A stretch of 49,237 nucleotides of DNA, from contig CAKSFM010000015.1 of the NCBI GenBank assembly GCA_934454525.1, positions 1 to 49,237 of the forward strand, read 5' to 3'. The translations under genes and the position numbers were made by a program. Positions 27,418 through 34,974 of this stretch are shown here, one piece after another. Below the pieces are notes generated by a model that was given only the letters and a program-made list of their open reading frames with translations, had not been told where the DNA came from and did not search any database. This DNA comes from an uncultured Clostridia bacterium (GTDB lineage Bacteria > Bacillota > Clostridia > UMGS1883). How positions within the stretch are numbered: the first letter of the stretch is position 1; every line of letters starts with the position of its first letter.

Positions 27418-27446
27418 ATTATAGCATCAGCCGGAAGAAATGTCAA
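27418..27446 (-). promoter_or_regulatory. Consensus promoter of the perR operon
   Basis: Minus-strand TTGACA (27446-27441), 17 bases, TATAAT (27423-27418), with TGC before the -10. The -35 lies inside the 3' end of the VanW-like gene. Confidence 0.85.
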
Positions 27447-28041
27447 GAGGTTTTTTTATAATTTTTGAAAAAACTTTTTCGTCTGCTGTCCATGTGTAGA
27501 TAATTACTGTATTTCCGGAGGTATTAACAAACTTCATATCCTTGACTCCGTAAACGACAGTTGCATCAGATCCGGCAGGAGCATAGGCAACAGGCTCGCT
27601 GTGAGTGTGACGCTCGGTGATTTCCATTCCCGAGTTTACGGCAGCCATATACAGTGTTGTGCTGACCTGACACACACCGCCGCCCGGACCATAACTTTTT
27701 TGTCCGTCAATTATTACAGGGGCATCGAGCCAACCGTTTTCATACGACCGCTTGCCGACAATTGTGTTAAAGCTGAATTCTTCGCCTGAATTGACAGTCA
27801 TGCCGGAAATATGTGAGCAGGCGAGCTTTATGTTGAGCACACGGTTTATGCCGTCATCAAGAAGCGGAGTCTGTGCTTCGCCGAGGGTTTCCTCCGTATC
27901 CGGAATCTGCGTTTCGGAGCTGTTTGGCGCATGAGGAGTGCTCTGCCGGATTGCAATTTGGGATTCGGCTTTTTCGTGCGGGATGCTTTTGTCAGAGCAG
28001 GCGCAAAGAATGATTATAATTATAAAAAGCAGTTCTTTCAT
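27427..28041 (-). CDS. VanW-like lipoprotein
   Basis: A 204-residue exported lipoprotein: short signal peptide with lipobox (IIIILCAC), a Ser/Pro/Thr-rich linker (about 20-65), then a VanW-like domain (about 70-195) with FSFNTIVGKRSYENGWLDAP, GGGVCQVSTTLY and ERHTHSEPV. VanW-domain proteins occur in vancomycin clusters and widely in Clostridia; their biochemical role is not established. The frame is open for 140 further codons upstream, but that extension lies over the DUF2318 gene and has no codon logic, so 28041 is the start. GAGG lies upstream, inside a terminator stem, and T7 directly precedes the ATG. Confidence 0.85.
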   Translation of the reverse strand: MKELLFIIIIILCACSDKSIPHEKAESQIAIRQSTPHAPNSSETQIPDTEETLGEAQTPLLDDGINRVLNIKLACSHISGMTVNSGEEFSFNTIVGKRSYENGWLDAPVIIDGQKSYGPGGGVCQVSTTLYMAAVNSGMEITERHTHSEPVAYAPAGSDATVVYGVKDMKFVNTSGNTVIIYTWTADEKVFSKIIKKPLDISSG

Positions 28042-28087
28042 AAAAAAACACCTCTTCCTCTGCTTATAGTTTAAGCAGAAAAAGAGG
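28042..28087 (-). terminator. Terminator overlapping the VanW gene ribosome site
   Basis: On the minus strand CCTCTTTTTCTGCTTA pairs with TAAGCAGAGGAAGAGG (two mismatches in the middle), followed by TG and seven T, then the ATG at 28041. The GAGGAAGAGG arm is also the only ribosome site, so folding would hide it. Confidence 0.7.
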
Positions 28088-28111
28088 TTAAATAACTGAT
28101 AAATTTTAGAA

Positions 28112-28669
28112 TTAATTATTTTTGCCGCGGTGAAGCGTTTGCTCCTGAGTTCCGACAAGACTGCCGCTTCGCCAGGATTCAAGGATGGTCTTTTTTGCTT
28201 CAAGATAGTGAGCCGGGATAACGAAATAATCATCATCCGATTCAATTTCACTTTCGGCAATGGGATAAGCCATGCACTCTTCGGACATAAATCCCATATC
28301 ATCGTAAAAGATTTCGCAGCCGCAGGTTTTGCAGACAATTCCCGAATTATCCTTGTTGTTTTTAAATCCGGAATGTTTGCCGTACTGATAATAGCACCCG
28401 ATGCAGTCGTCGAAAGCAAGGCGATATGTTCCGTCCGAAGCTTTAACGGCAATAATATTCGTATCAAGCTGTTTCACGGGAATGAAAACGGCTTTCTTGT
28501 CGGTTATGGTGCTTTTTTTGATAGTAATGTCCGTTATTTTGCCGTTTATGCTTTTTTCAATCATAACGGCGGCAAAAATGATTACGGCAACGGTTATCAA
28601 ACCGATGAAAAGCTTCCCGCGGGTTATTCTGCCTTGGTCGCGCAGGCGTTTTCTTATATCTTCAGCCAT
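28112..28669 (-). CDS. Membrane-anchored DUF2318 protein
   Basis: 185 residues: a short cytoplasmic N-terminus (MAEDIRKRLRDQG), one membrane helix (about 20-40), then an outside domain with cysteine motifs typical of DUF2318: FDDCIGCYYQYG, IVCKTCGCEIFYDD and SEECMAYPI. Proteins of this family are linked to iron or copper handling in other bacteria, but the role is not established. A good ribosome site (GGAGATGATTGA) precedes the ATG. A terminator follows 25 bases after its stop. It may be linked to the lipoprotein next to it, whose start lies 70 bases further. Confidence 0.8.
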   Translation of the reverse strand: MAEDIRKRLRDQGRITRGKLFIGLITVAVIIFAAVMIEKSINGKITDITIKKSTITDKKAVFIPVKQLDTNIIAVKASDGTYRLAFDDCIGCYYQYGKHSGFKNNKDNSGIVCKTCGCEIFYDDMGFMSEECMAYPIAESEIESDDDYFVIPAHYLEAKKTILESWRSGSLVGTQEQTLHRGKNN

Positions 28670-28697
28670 TCAATCATCTCCTAAAATATATATTATA

Positions 28698-28726
28698 AGT
28701 ATATACTGCCGAGAAGAAATAATCAA
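28698..28726 (-). promoter_or_regulatory. Probable promoter of the DUF2318 gene
   Basis: Minus-strand TTGATT (28726-28721), 17 bases, TATACT (28703-28698); start of transcription would be about 20 bases before the ATG. Confidence 0.5.
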
Positions 28727-28793
28727 TCATTAATTTTATTTTTTTTAAAATATTTTGTGTGAAAACCGATTCAAAGATAAAGGAAAAAAATAA

Positions 28794-28821
28794 TTGACCT
28801 TTTTTTTTATTGTGGTATAAT
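28794..28821 (+). promoter_or_regulatory. Promoter of uxaC
   Basis: TTGACC (28794-28799), 16 bases with a run of T, TATAAT (28816-28821). The 70-base leader contains the small hairpin ATGCGG-CAGA-CCGCAT. Confidence 0.75.
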
Positions 28822-28892
28822 ATTTAGTATAGTGATTAAATGCGGCAGACCGCATTGCGGTGCGCGGCAGAAAATAAACGGGGGTGCTTTTG

Positions 28893-30254
28893 ATGGGTTT
28901 CATCAATGAAAAATTTATGCTTAAAACGAAAACGGCTGAAACACTTTACAATGACTTTGCAAAGGATCTGCCGATAATTGACTATCATTGCCATTTAAGC
29001 CCGCAGATGATTGCGGAAAACTATCAGTTCAGAAATGCGTTTGATCTGTTCCTCGGCGGAGATCATTATAAGTGGCGCCAGATGAGAACGAACGGAATTG
29101 ATGAAGAAATGATAACCGGCGGCGGAGATGAATATGAAAAATTCGCCGCATTTGCAAAAACAATGCCGTATCTTATCGGAAATCCGCTTTATCATTGGAC
29201 TCATCTTGAACTTAAAAGGTATTTTGATATTGACGAAACGCTTTCGGAAAAAACATGCAGAAAAATATGGGATATATGCAATGAAAAGCTGCAGACAGAA
29301 GAATTCTGCGCTCAGGCGCTTATAAAGCGCTCAAATGTTGAGGTTATCTGCACAACGGATGATCCGGCTGATTCGCTTGAATATCACAAAGAGCTTAAAG
29401 GCTTCGGAACGAAAATTCTTCCGACATTCCGCCCCGATAAAGCAGTTGAAATTAATAAGGAGACATTCCTTCCGTACATAGGGAAAATCGGCATTAAGTC
29501 ATACGGCGAGCTGCTTTCATGGCTTACGGACAGGATTAATTTCTTTAACGAAAACGGGTGCCGCCTGAGCGACCACGCGCTTGAATACGTTCCGTTTGCA
29601 ATAGGCGACGCTGCGAAAGTGTTTGACAAAAAGCTTTCCGGCGCCGAAATCACGCGCGATGAGGAGGATGTTTTCAAAACCGCCGTTCTCAAGCACTGTG
29701 CAGGTGAATATACGCGTCTGGGCTGGACAATGCAGCTGCATATCGGCGCACTGAGAAACAATAACAGGAAAATGTACGAAAAACTTGGCGCAGACACAGG
29801 GTTTGACTCTATCAACGACTTGTGCATTGCCGAAAAGCTTTCAGAATTTATGGATAATCTTGAAGTTGATGATATGCTTCCGAAAACCATTCTTTACACG
29901 CTTAATCCCAAGGATAATTACGTGCTCGGAACAATGCTCGGAAACTTCCAGAAAGCGCCGACCCCCGGAAAGATTCAGTTCGGCAGCGGCTGGTGGTTCA
30001 ATGACCAGCGCGACGGTATGGAAGCACAGATGACGGCGCTTGCAAACCTCGGAATGCTGAGCCGTTTTGTCGGTATGCTGACGGACAGCCGCAGCTTTGT
30101 TTCATATCCGCGGCATGAGTACTTCAGAAGAATCATGTGCAACCTCATCGGAAAATGGGTTGAGGAGGGCGAATATCCCTCCGACATGGAAACTTTGGGT
30201 GAAATCGTGCGCGGAATAAGCTACGAAAACGCAAAAAATTATTTCGGTTTTTAA
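28893..30254 (+). CDS. uxaC: Glucuronate isomerase
   Basis: Converts glucuronate to fructuronate and galacturonate to tagaturonate in the cytoplasm. The 453 residues are close to family length. Visible motifs: DYHCHLSPQMIAENYQFRNA near the N-terminus (H-x-H metal ligands), TDDPADSLEYH, LHIGALRNNN and the C-terminal GWWFNDQRDG and DSRSFVSYPRHEYFRR. The start at 28893 fits CGGGGGTG upstream; the GTG at 28884 overlaps that site. No other uronate genes (uxaB, uxuA, kdgK) are present in the window. It is followed by an aminotransferase 13 bases downstream, an unusual partner, so co-transcription may not mean shared pathway. Confidence 0.95.
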   Translation: MGFINEKFMLKTKTAETLYNDFAKDLPIIDYHCHLSPQMIAENYQFRNAFDLFLGGDHYKWRQMRTNGIDEEMITGGGDEYEKFAAFAKTMPYLIGNPLYHWTHLELKRYFDIDETLSEKTCRKIWDICNEKLQTEEFCAQALIKRSNVEVICTTDDPADSLEYHKELKGFGTKILPTFRPDKAVEINKETFLPYIGKIGIKSYGELLSWLTDRINFFNENGCRLSDHALEYVPFAIGDAAKVFDKKLSGAEITRDEEDVFKTAVLKHCAGEYTRLGWTMQLHIGALRNNNRKMYEKLGADTGFDSINDLCIAEKLSEFMDNLEVDDMLPKTILYTLNPKDNYVLGTMLGNFQKAPTPGKIQFGSGWWFNDQRDGMEAQMTALANLGMLSRFVGMLTDSRSFVSYPRHEYFRRIMCNLIGKWVEEGEYPSDMETLGEIVRGISYENAKNYFGF

Positions 30255-30267
30255 GGAGGAAACGGAT

Positions 30268-31446
30268 ATGGAATTTCAGATATCCGACAGAATGTCAACC
30301 TTAAAAGGTTCGGCAATCAGAGAAATGTTTAAGGCAATGGCGGACCCCTCGATGATTTCGCTTGCCGGCGGAAATCCCTCCGCTGAACTTTTCCCGAATA
30401 AGGAACTTGCGGAAATTGCAAGGGATATACTTGAAAATGACCCCGTCGGTGCGCTTCAGTACGGAATTTCGGAGGGGAATATTGCACTGCGCAAAAAGAT
30501 TCTTGAAATGATGGAGCAGCGCGAAAATATTCATGCGTCGCTTGATGAAATAACGATTGTTTCGGGCGGTCAGCAGGCGATTGAAATATCGTCAAAAATT
30601 CTTCTCAATGAGGGCGATTATGTACTTGTCGAGGAACCGTCGTTTGTCGGCGCACTGAACGCATTCCGTTCATACGGCGCAAAGCTCAAAGGCATTGAGG
30701 TGAAAGAGGACGGCATTGACGTTGACGCGCTTAAAAAAGCGCTTGACGAAACGCCGAATGTTAAAATAATATATACGATTCCGAATTTCCAGAACCCATC
30801 GGGAATAACGATGAGCGAGGAAAAGCGCCGCGCTGTTTATGAAGCGGCAAGGGAGCACGGTGTGTTTATAATTGAGGACAACCCCTACGGCGAGCTGACG
30901 TTTGACGGCGTGAAGCTTCCCACAATCAAGTCGATGGACAAGGACGGAATTGTGCTTTACAGCGGTTCGTTTTCAAAAATACTTGCACCGGGACTCAGAC
31001 TGGGATACCTTATTGCACCGAAGAATTTTACTGAAAAAGCGGTTCTCGGCAAGCAGGTTTCCGATGTTCACACTGCGCTTTTGCCGCAGCTGCTTGCACT
31101 TCACTTTCTGGAGAAGTATGATATCGGTGCACTGATTGAAAAAATGCGCAGCCTTTACAGCAGAAAATGCTCGGCAATGCTTGAGGCAATCGATAAATAT
31201 CTTCCGGCAAGCGTTTCGCATACAACGCCGCGCGGCGGTCTGTTCGTATGGTGTGACGCGCCAGGTGTTGACACGCTGAAGCTGAGTAAGGACTGCATTA
31301 AGGAAAAGGTGCTTATCGTGCCGGGAAATAACTTTGCCGTTGATATGAGCAAGCCGAACAGCGGCTTCAGACTGAATTTTTCAACGATGAGTGATGAACT
31401 TATTGTCGAAGGTGTAAAACGCCTTGGTAAGGTTTTGAATGGCTGA
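30268..31446 (+). CDS. PLP-dependent aminotransferase, class I/II (2-aminoadipate-type)
   Basis: A fold-type I aminotransferase of 392 residues, usual length, without the MocR helix-turn-helix. Motifs: ISLAGGNPSAELFP, LQYGISEGN, TIPNFQNPSGITMS, EDNPYGEL and the pyridoxal-lysine site YSGSFSKILAPGLRLGY. These fit the LysN/2-aminoadipate or aromatic aminotransferase subgroup; the amino-acid substrate cannot be fixed. The ribosome site AAGGAGG is strong. It lies 13 bases after uxaC and 11 before tmk, reading as one operon. Confidence 0.88.
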   Translation: MEFQISDRMSTLKGSAIREMFKAMADPSMISLAGGNPSAELFPNKELAEIARDILENDPVGALQYGISEGNIALRKKILEMMEQRENIHASLDEITIVSGGQQAIEISSKILLNEGDYVLVEEPSFVGALNAFRSYGAKLKGIEVKEDGIDVDALKKALDETPNVKIIYTIPNFQNPSGITMSEEKRRAVYEAAREHGVFIIEDNPYGELTFDGVKLPTIKSMDKDGIVLYSGSFSKILAPGLRLGYLIAPKNFTEKAVLGKQVSDVHTALLPQLLALHFLEKYDIGALIEKMRSLYSRKCSAMLEAIDKYLPASVSHTTPRGGLFVWCDAPGVDTLKLSKDCIKEKVLIVPGNNFAVDMSKPNSGFRLNFSTMSDELIVEGVKRLGKVLNG

Positions 31447-31457
31447 AAGGAGCTTTT

Positions 31458-32075
31458 ATGAAAGGTCGCTTCATAGTATTCGAGGGGATTGACGGTGCAG
31501 GAAAGAGCACACAGATTTCGCTTCTTGAGAAAAAACTTAAAAGCGAGGGGCGGCGGGTTTTTGTAACGGCTGAACCCACGCAGTCTGTCACCGGCGGCGC
31601 ACTTCGTGACGCACTCAGCGGAAATTATAAAAGAACTGCATCGGAGCTTGCGGCAATGTTTCTTGCCGACAGGGTGTTTCACAATGTCAATGAGAAAACC
31701 GGGATAATGCAGGCGCTTGAAAGCGGCTTTGATGTTATCTGCGACAGGTATTACTATTCTTCGTTTGCGTACCAGGGAATGGACAGCAGCCTTGAATGGG
31801 TCATGCATATGAATCTTGACTGCCCGGATATTCTGCGCCCGGATGTGTGTATTTTTCTTGACCTTGATGCGGAAAGCTCGAAAAAGAGGATAGACTCGGG
31901 GCGCACATCGGTTGATATTTTTGAAGAAAGCACTGATGTTTTAAACAGTATAAGGAATAAATTTTTCGATGTGTTTAAAAAACTGCCCGGTGAAAATATA
32001 AAAATAGTGGACGCAGGAAGAACCGTTTCGGAAATTGCCGCGGATATTGCGGAAATTATTGACGCAGGGGAATGA
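31458..32075 (+). CDS. tmk: Thymidylate kinase
   Basis: Phosphorylates dTMP to dTDP in the cytoplasm. The 205 residues are standard. The P-loop is FEGIDGAGKSTQ, the DR-Y motif is CDRYYYSSFAYQG, and the lid region is DSGRTSVDIFEES. The ribosome site GAAAGGAG precedes the ATG. Its stop overlaps the next start by four bases (ATGA at 32072-32075), implying coupled translation with the threonylcarbamoyl-AMP synthase. Confidence 0.95.
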   Translation: MKGRFIVFEGIDGAGKSTQISLLEKKLKSEGRRVFVTAEPTQSVTGGALRDALSGNYKRTASELAAMFLADRVFHNVNEKTGIMQALESGFDVICDRYYYSSFAYQGMDSSLEWVMHMNLDCPDILRPDVCIFLDLDAESSKKRIDSGRTSVDIFEESTDVLNSIRNKFFDVFKKLPGENIKIVDAGRTVSEIAADIAEIIDAGE

Positions 32076-33076
32076 CAAGTTTGACTAAAATAATTAAAAT
32101 TGACCCGATGAATATAGACGCTGCTCTTTTGGAAGAGGCTGCCGCGGTGATTCGCCGCGGCGGTCTTGTCGCATTTCCGACGGAAACCGTCTACGGACTC
32201 GGGGCGGACACGTTTAATGCTGCTGCGGTTGCAAAAATATTTGCGGCAAAGGGGCGTCCGATGGATAATCCGCTTATCTCGCATATTGCTAAAATTGAGG
32301 AAATTGAGCGCTTTGCGCGCGAAATTCCGCCTGCTGCAGAAAAACTGGCACATGCGTTCTGGGGCGGTCCGCTCACAATGATTTTAAAAAAGCGCAGCGG
32401 TATTCCCGATGAAGTCACGGCAGGATTGGACACTGTTGCGGTGCGGCTGCCGAGCCACAGTGTTGCAAATGCGCTGATAACCCTTTCGCAGACTCCGATT
32501 GCCGCGCCGAGTGCAAATTTAAGCGGCAGTCCGAGTCCGACGGTTGCCGAAGATTGCATCCGCGATCTTGACGGACGCGTTGATATGATTATAGACGGCG
32601 GCGCATCAATGATAGGGATTGAATCCACCGTTGTTGATATGACGGCGGAAGTTCCTGTGGTTCTCCGCCCGGGAATGATTTCGCCGGAGGATATGCAGGC
32701 AGTTATCGGCGAAGTGCATTACGGCGGCGAGCAGAAAGGGGCGCCGAAATGCCCCGGAATGAAATATAAGCACTACAGTCCGAATGCCGAGGTGTATGTT
32801 GTAAACGATATCGGCGGCACGGAAAAATACTTCCCGGAGGGGAAAAAGGTGTGCGTGATTGCGAAAAATGCCGGCGGAAAAAGCTTTGGCGGGGCAATGG
32901 TTTATGACGCAGGCAAAAATGATGAAGAATATGCTGCGCGGCTGTTTTATTTCCTGCGAAAGGCTGACCGTGACGGCGCGGCCTGCGTGTTTGCCGAAAT
33001 GCCGGGCGAAAGCGGAATCGGGATTGCGCTTCGGAACAGGCTTTTCAAATCGGCAGCAGGAAGAATACTGGATTAA
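32072..33076 (+). CDS. tsaC: L-threonylcarbamoyladenylate synthase (Sua5/YwlC type)
   Basis: Makes threonylcarbamoyl-AMP, the first step of tRNA t6A37 synthesis. The 334 residues include the YrdC domain (1-200; FPTETVYGLGADTF, KGRPMDNPL, APSANLSGSPSPT) and a C-terminal Sua5 domain (220-334), so the long Sua5 form rather than short TsaC. ATGA overlap with tmk sets the start. TsaD, which uses the product, is two genes downstream; TsaB and TsaE are not in this window. Confidence 0.93.
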   Translation: MTSLTKIIKIDPMNIDAALLEEAAAVIRRGGLVAFPTETVYGLGADTFNAAAVAKIFAAKGRPMDNPLISHIAKIEEIERFAREIPPAAEKLAHAFWGGPLTMILKKRSGIPDEVTAGLDTVAVRLPSHSVANALITLSQTPIAAPSANLSGSPSPTVAEDCIRDLDGRVDMIIDGGASMIGIESTVVDMTAEVPVVLRPGMISPEDMQAVIGEVHYGGEQKGAPKCPGMKYKHYSPNAEVYVVNDIGGTEKYFPEGKKVCVIAKNAGGKSFGGAMVYDAGKNDEEYAARLFYFLRKADRDGAACVFAEMPGESGIGIALRNRLFKSAAGRILD

Positions 33077-33089
33077 ATCGGTGATGTAA

Positions 33090-33935
33090 ATGAAAACATT
33101 GTTTGTTTGTACCGGAAATACTTGCCGCAGTCCGATGGCGGCAGCTCTTTACAATAAGCTTTCAGGCACTGGGGACGCATTTTCCGCAGGACTTTGCGTT
33201 ATGCAGCCGTCACCGGCGTCAAAAAATGCCGCGGCAGCCGTTGAAAAATACGGCGCTTCGCTGAAAAATCATGCATCGCATATGATCTGCGCGGACGATA
33301 TCCGCCGTGCGGAACGCATAATCACGATGACTGAGCAGCAAAGGCAGTCGGTCAGAGAAGCGTTCGGAGCGGCGGCTGAAACGCTTGCGGAATATGCCGC
33401 GCACGGAGAAGATGTTGCAGACCCGTTCGGCGGCGCTCAGGCAGTGTATGACGAATGTGCCGCGCAGCTTTATGCATATATAAAAGAAGGCTTGTGCCGC
33501 GAAAACACGCAGCTTGCCGAAACAGGCGATGTGAAAGCTGTTGCCGCGCTTGAATCGGAGATATTTCCCGATGCATGGAGCGAAAAAACACTTAAGCAAA
33601 TGAGTGAAACCTGCAAAATCCTTGTCTGCAAAATGCATGGGGAGATATGCGGCTACTGTGTGTTTTTCGTTGCGGCGGATGAGGGTGAAATTCTTCGCAT
33701 TGCCGTGAGAGAAGAACTGCGCGGAGAAAAAATCGGTTACGTGATTTTAAAGCGGGCATTGGAAAAAATGCGCACCTGCGGCGCACGGAGGGCATACCTT
33801 GAGGTGCGCGAGGGGAATATCCCGGCAATTTCGCTTTACACAAGAGCAGGCTTTGAAAAAATCGGGATACGGAAAAATTATTACAGTGATAATGGCGAAA
33901 ATGCGCTTATTTTTAATATTGATTTGAAGGAATGA
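33090..33935 (+). CDS. Low-molecular-weight protein phosphatase fused to RimI-type N-acetyltransferase
   Basis: One frame of 281 residues joins two proteins that are normally separate. Residues 1-140 are a low-molecular-weight phosphatase: P-loop VCTGNTCRS (C-x5-R-S) and the general-acid motif ADPFGG; YwlE-like arginine phosphatases belong here. Residues 148-281 are a GNAT acetyltransferase of the RimI type (ALESEIFPDAWSE, ILRIAVREELRGEKIGYV, YLEVREGNIPAISLYTRAGFEKIGIRKNYY), which acetylates ribosomal protein S18. The RimI part has the usual neighbour TsaD, with which it overlaps by a few bases. No internal ribosome site is seen before the GNAT part. Substrate of the phosphatase half unknown. 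Confidence 0.9.
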   Translation: MKTLFVCTGNTCRSPMAAALYNKLSGTGDAFSAGLCVMQPSPASKNAAAAVEKYGASLKNHASHMICADDIRRAERIITMTEQQRQSVREAFGAAAETLAEYAAHGEDVADPFGGAQAVYDECAAQLYAYIKEGLCRENTQLAETGDVKAVAALESEIFPDAWSEKTLKQMSETCKILVCKMHGEICGYCVFFVAADEGEILRIAVREELRGEKIGYVILKRALEKMRTCGARRAYLEVREGNIPAISLYTRAGFEKIGIRKNYYSDNGENALIFNIDLKE

Positions 33936-33937
33936 TC

Positions 33938-34942
33938 TTGAATATGGCACTTGTACTGGGAATTGAATCATCATGTGATGAAACGGCTGCCTCCGTCACG
34001 CTGGATGGGCGAAAGGTTCTGTCTGACGCAGTGTATTCGCAGATTGACATACATGAACTTTACGGCGGCGTTGTGCCTGAAATAGCGTCACGCAAGCATA
34101 TTGAAAAGATAATATATGTGATTGAAGAAGCGCTCCGCCGGGCCGGTGTGAAAAAGGAACAGCTTGACGCAATTGCCGTTACCTACAGTCCGGGACTTGT
34201 CGGTGCGCTGCTTGTCGGGGTGTCGGTGGCAAAGGCTCTTGCATACTCGCTCGGGAAACCGCTTATACCTGTAAATCATATTCACGGTCATATCGCGGCA
34301 AACTATATTGCATATCCGGAGCTTGAACCGCCTTTTGTGTGCCTTGTGGCGTCGGGCGGTCACAGCCATATCCTGAACATAAAGGATTATTATAACTTTG
34401 AAATACTCGGCGCAACAACCGATGATGCCGCAGGGGAGGCGTTTGACAAAGCGGCGCGTGTGCTCGGACTGGGGTATCCCGGCGGACCGAAGCTTAACAA
34501 GCTTGCCGAATCGGGCAATCCCGGGGCAATTGCGTTCCCCCGTCCGCATCATAATTTCGATTTCAGCTTCAGCGGACTGAAAACCGCCGTTATTAACTAT
34601 GTGCATAACGCGGAGCAAAAGGGCGAGGAGCTGAACCGTGCGGATGTTGCCGCATCGTTTCAGCAGGCCGTTGTTGATGTGCTTGTAAAAAACACAATCG
34701 GAGCGGCGAAAAGCGTTGGTTCGGGTAAGGCGGCAATTGCCGGCGGTGTTTCGGCAAACACTGCTCTGCGCGCTGCAATGGAAAAGGCTGCGGCTGAAAA
34801 CGGAATGAGCTTTTTCTGCCCTCCGCTGAAATACTGCACCGATAACGGAGCAATGATTTCCTGCGCAGGGTATCTGCAGTTTATCGGCGGCAGGCGCGGC
34901 GGACTTGACCTCAATGCCGTTCCGCAGCTTAGCCTTAATTAA
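33938..34942 (+). CDS. tsaD: tRNA threonylcarbamoyltransferase TsaD
   Basis: Catalytic subunit that transfers threonylcarbamoyl to A37 of tRNAs reading ANN codons, with TsaB and TsaE (not in this window). About 335 residues, normal length. Motifs: LGIESSCDETAASV, the metal-binding NHIHGHIAAN, VASGGHSHIL, and the C-terminal AGGVSANTALR. The start is uncertain: ATG 33932 overlaps the previous stop, TTG 33938 has the best spacing to GAAGGA (33926-33931), and ATG 33944 is next in line. All are in frame. Confidence 0.95.
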   Translation: MNMALVLGIESSCDETAASVTLDGRKVLSDAVYSQIDIHELYGGVVPEIASRKHIEKIIYVIEEALRRAGVKKEQLDAIAVTYSPGLVGALLVGVSVAKALAYSLGKPLIPVNHIHGHIAANYIAYPELEPPFVCLVASGGHSHILNIKDYYNFEILGATTDDAAGEAFDKAARVLGLGYPGGPKLNKLAESGNPGAIAFPRPHHNFDFSFSGLKTAVINYVHNAEQKGEELNRADVAASFQQAVVDVLVKNTIGAAKSVGSGKAAIAGGVSANTALRAAMEKAAAENGMSFFCPPLKYCTDNGAMISCAGYLQFIGGRRGGLDLNAVPQLSLN

Positions 34943-34974
34943 CGTTTCATGCCGCAAAAGGAGTGATTGCGAAA

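Noticed and set aside
28042..28467. Long N-terminal extension of the VanW-like frame (346 residues in total)
   Set aside because: It runs over the DUF2318 gene on the same strand in another frame and carries no signal; the lipoprotein signal peptide begins at 28041.
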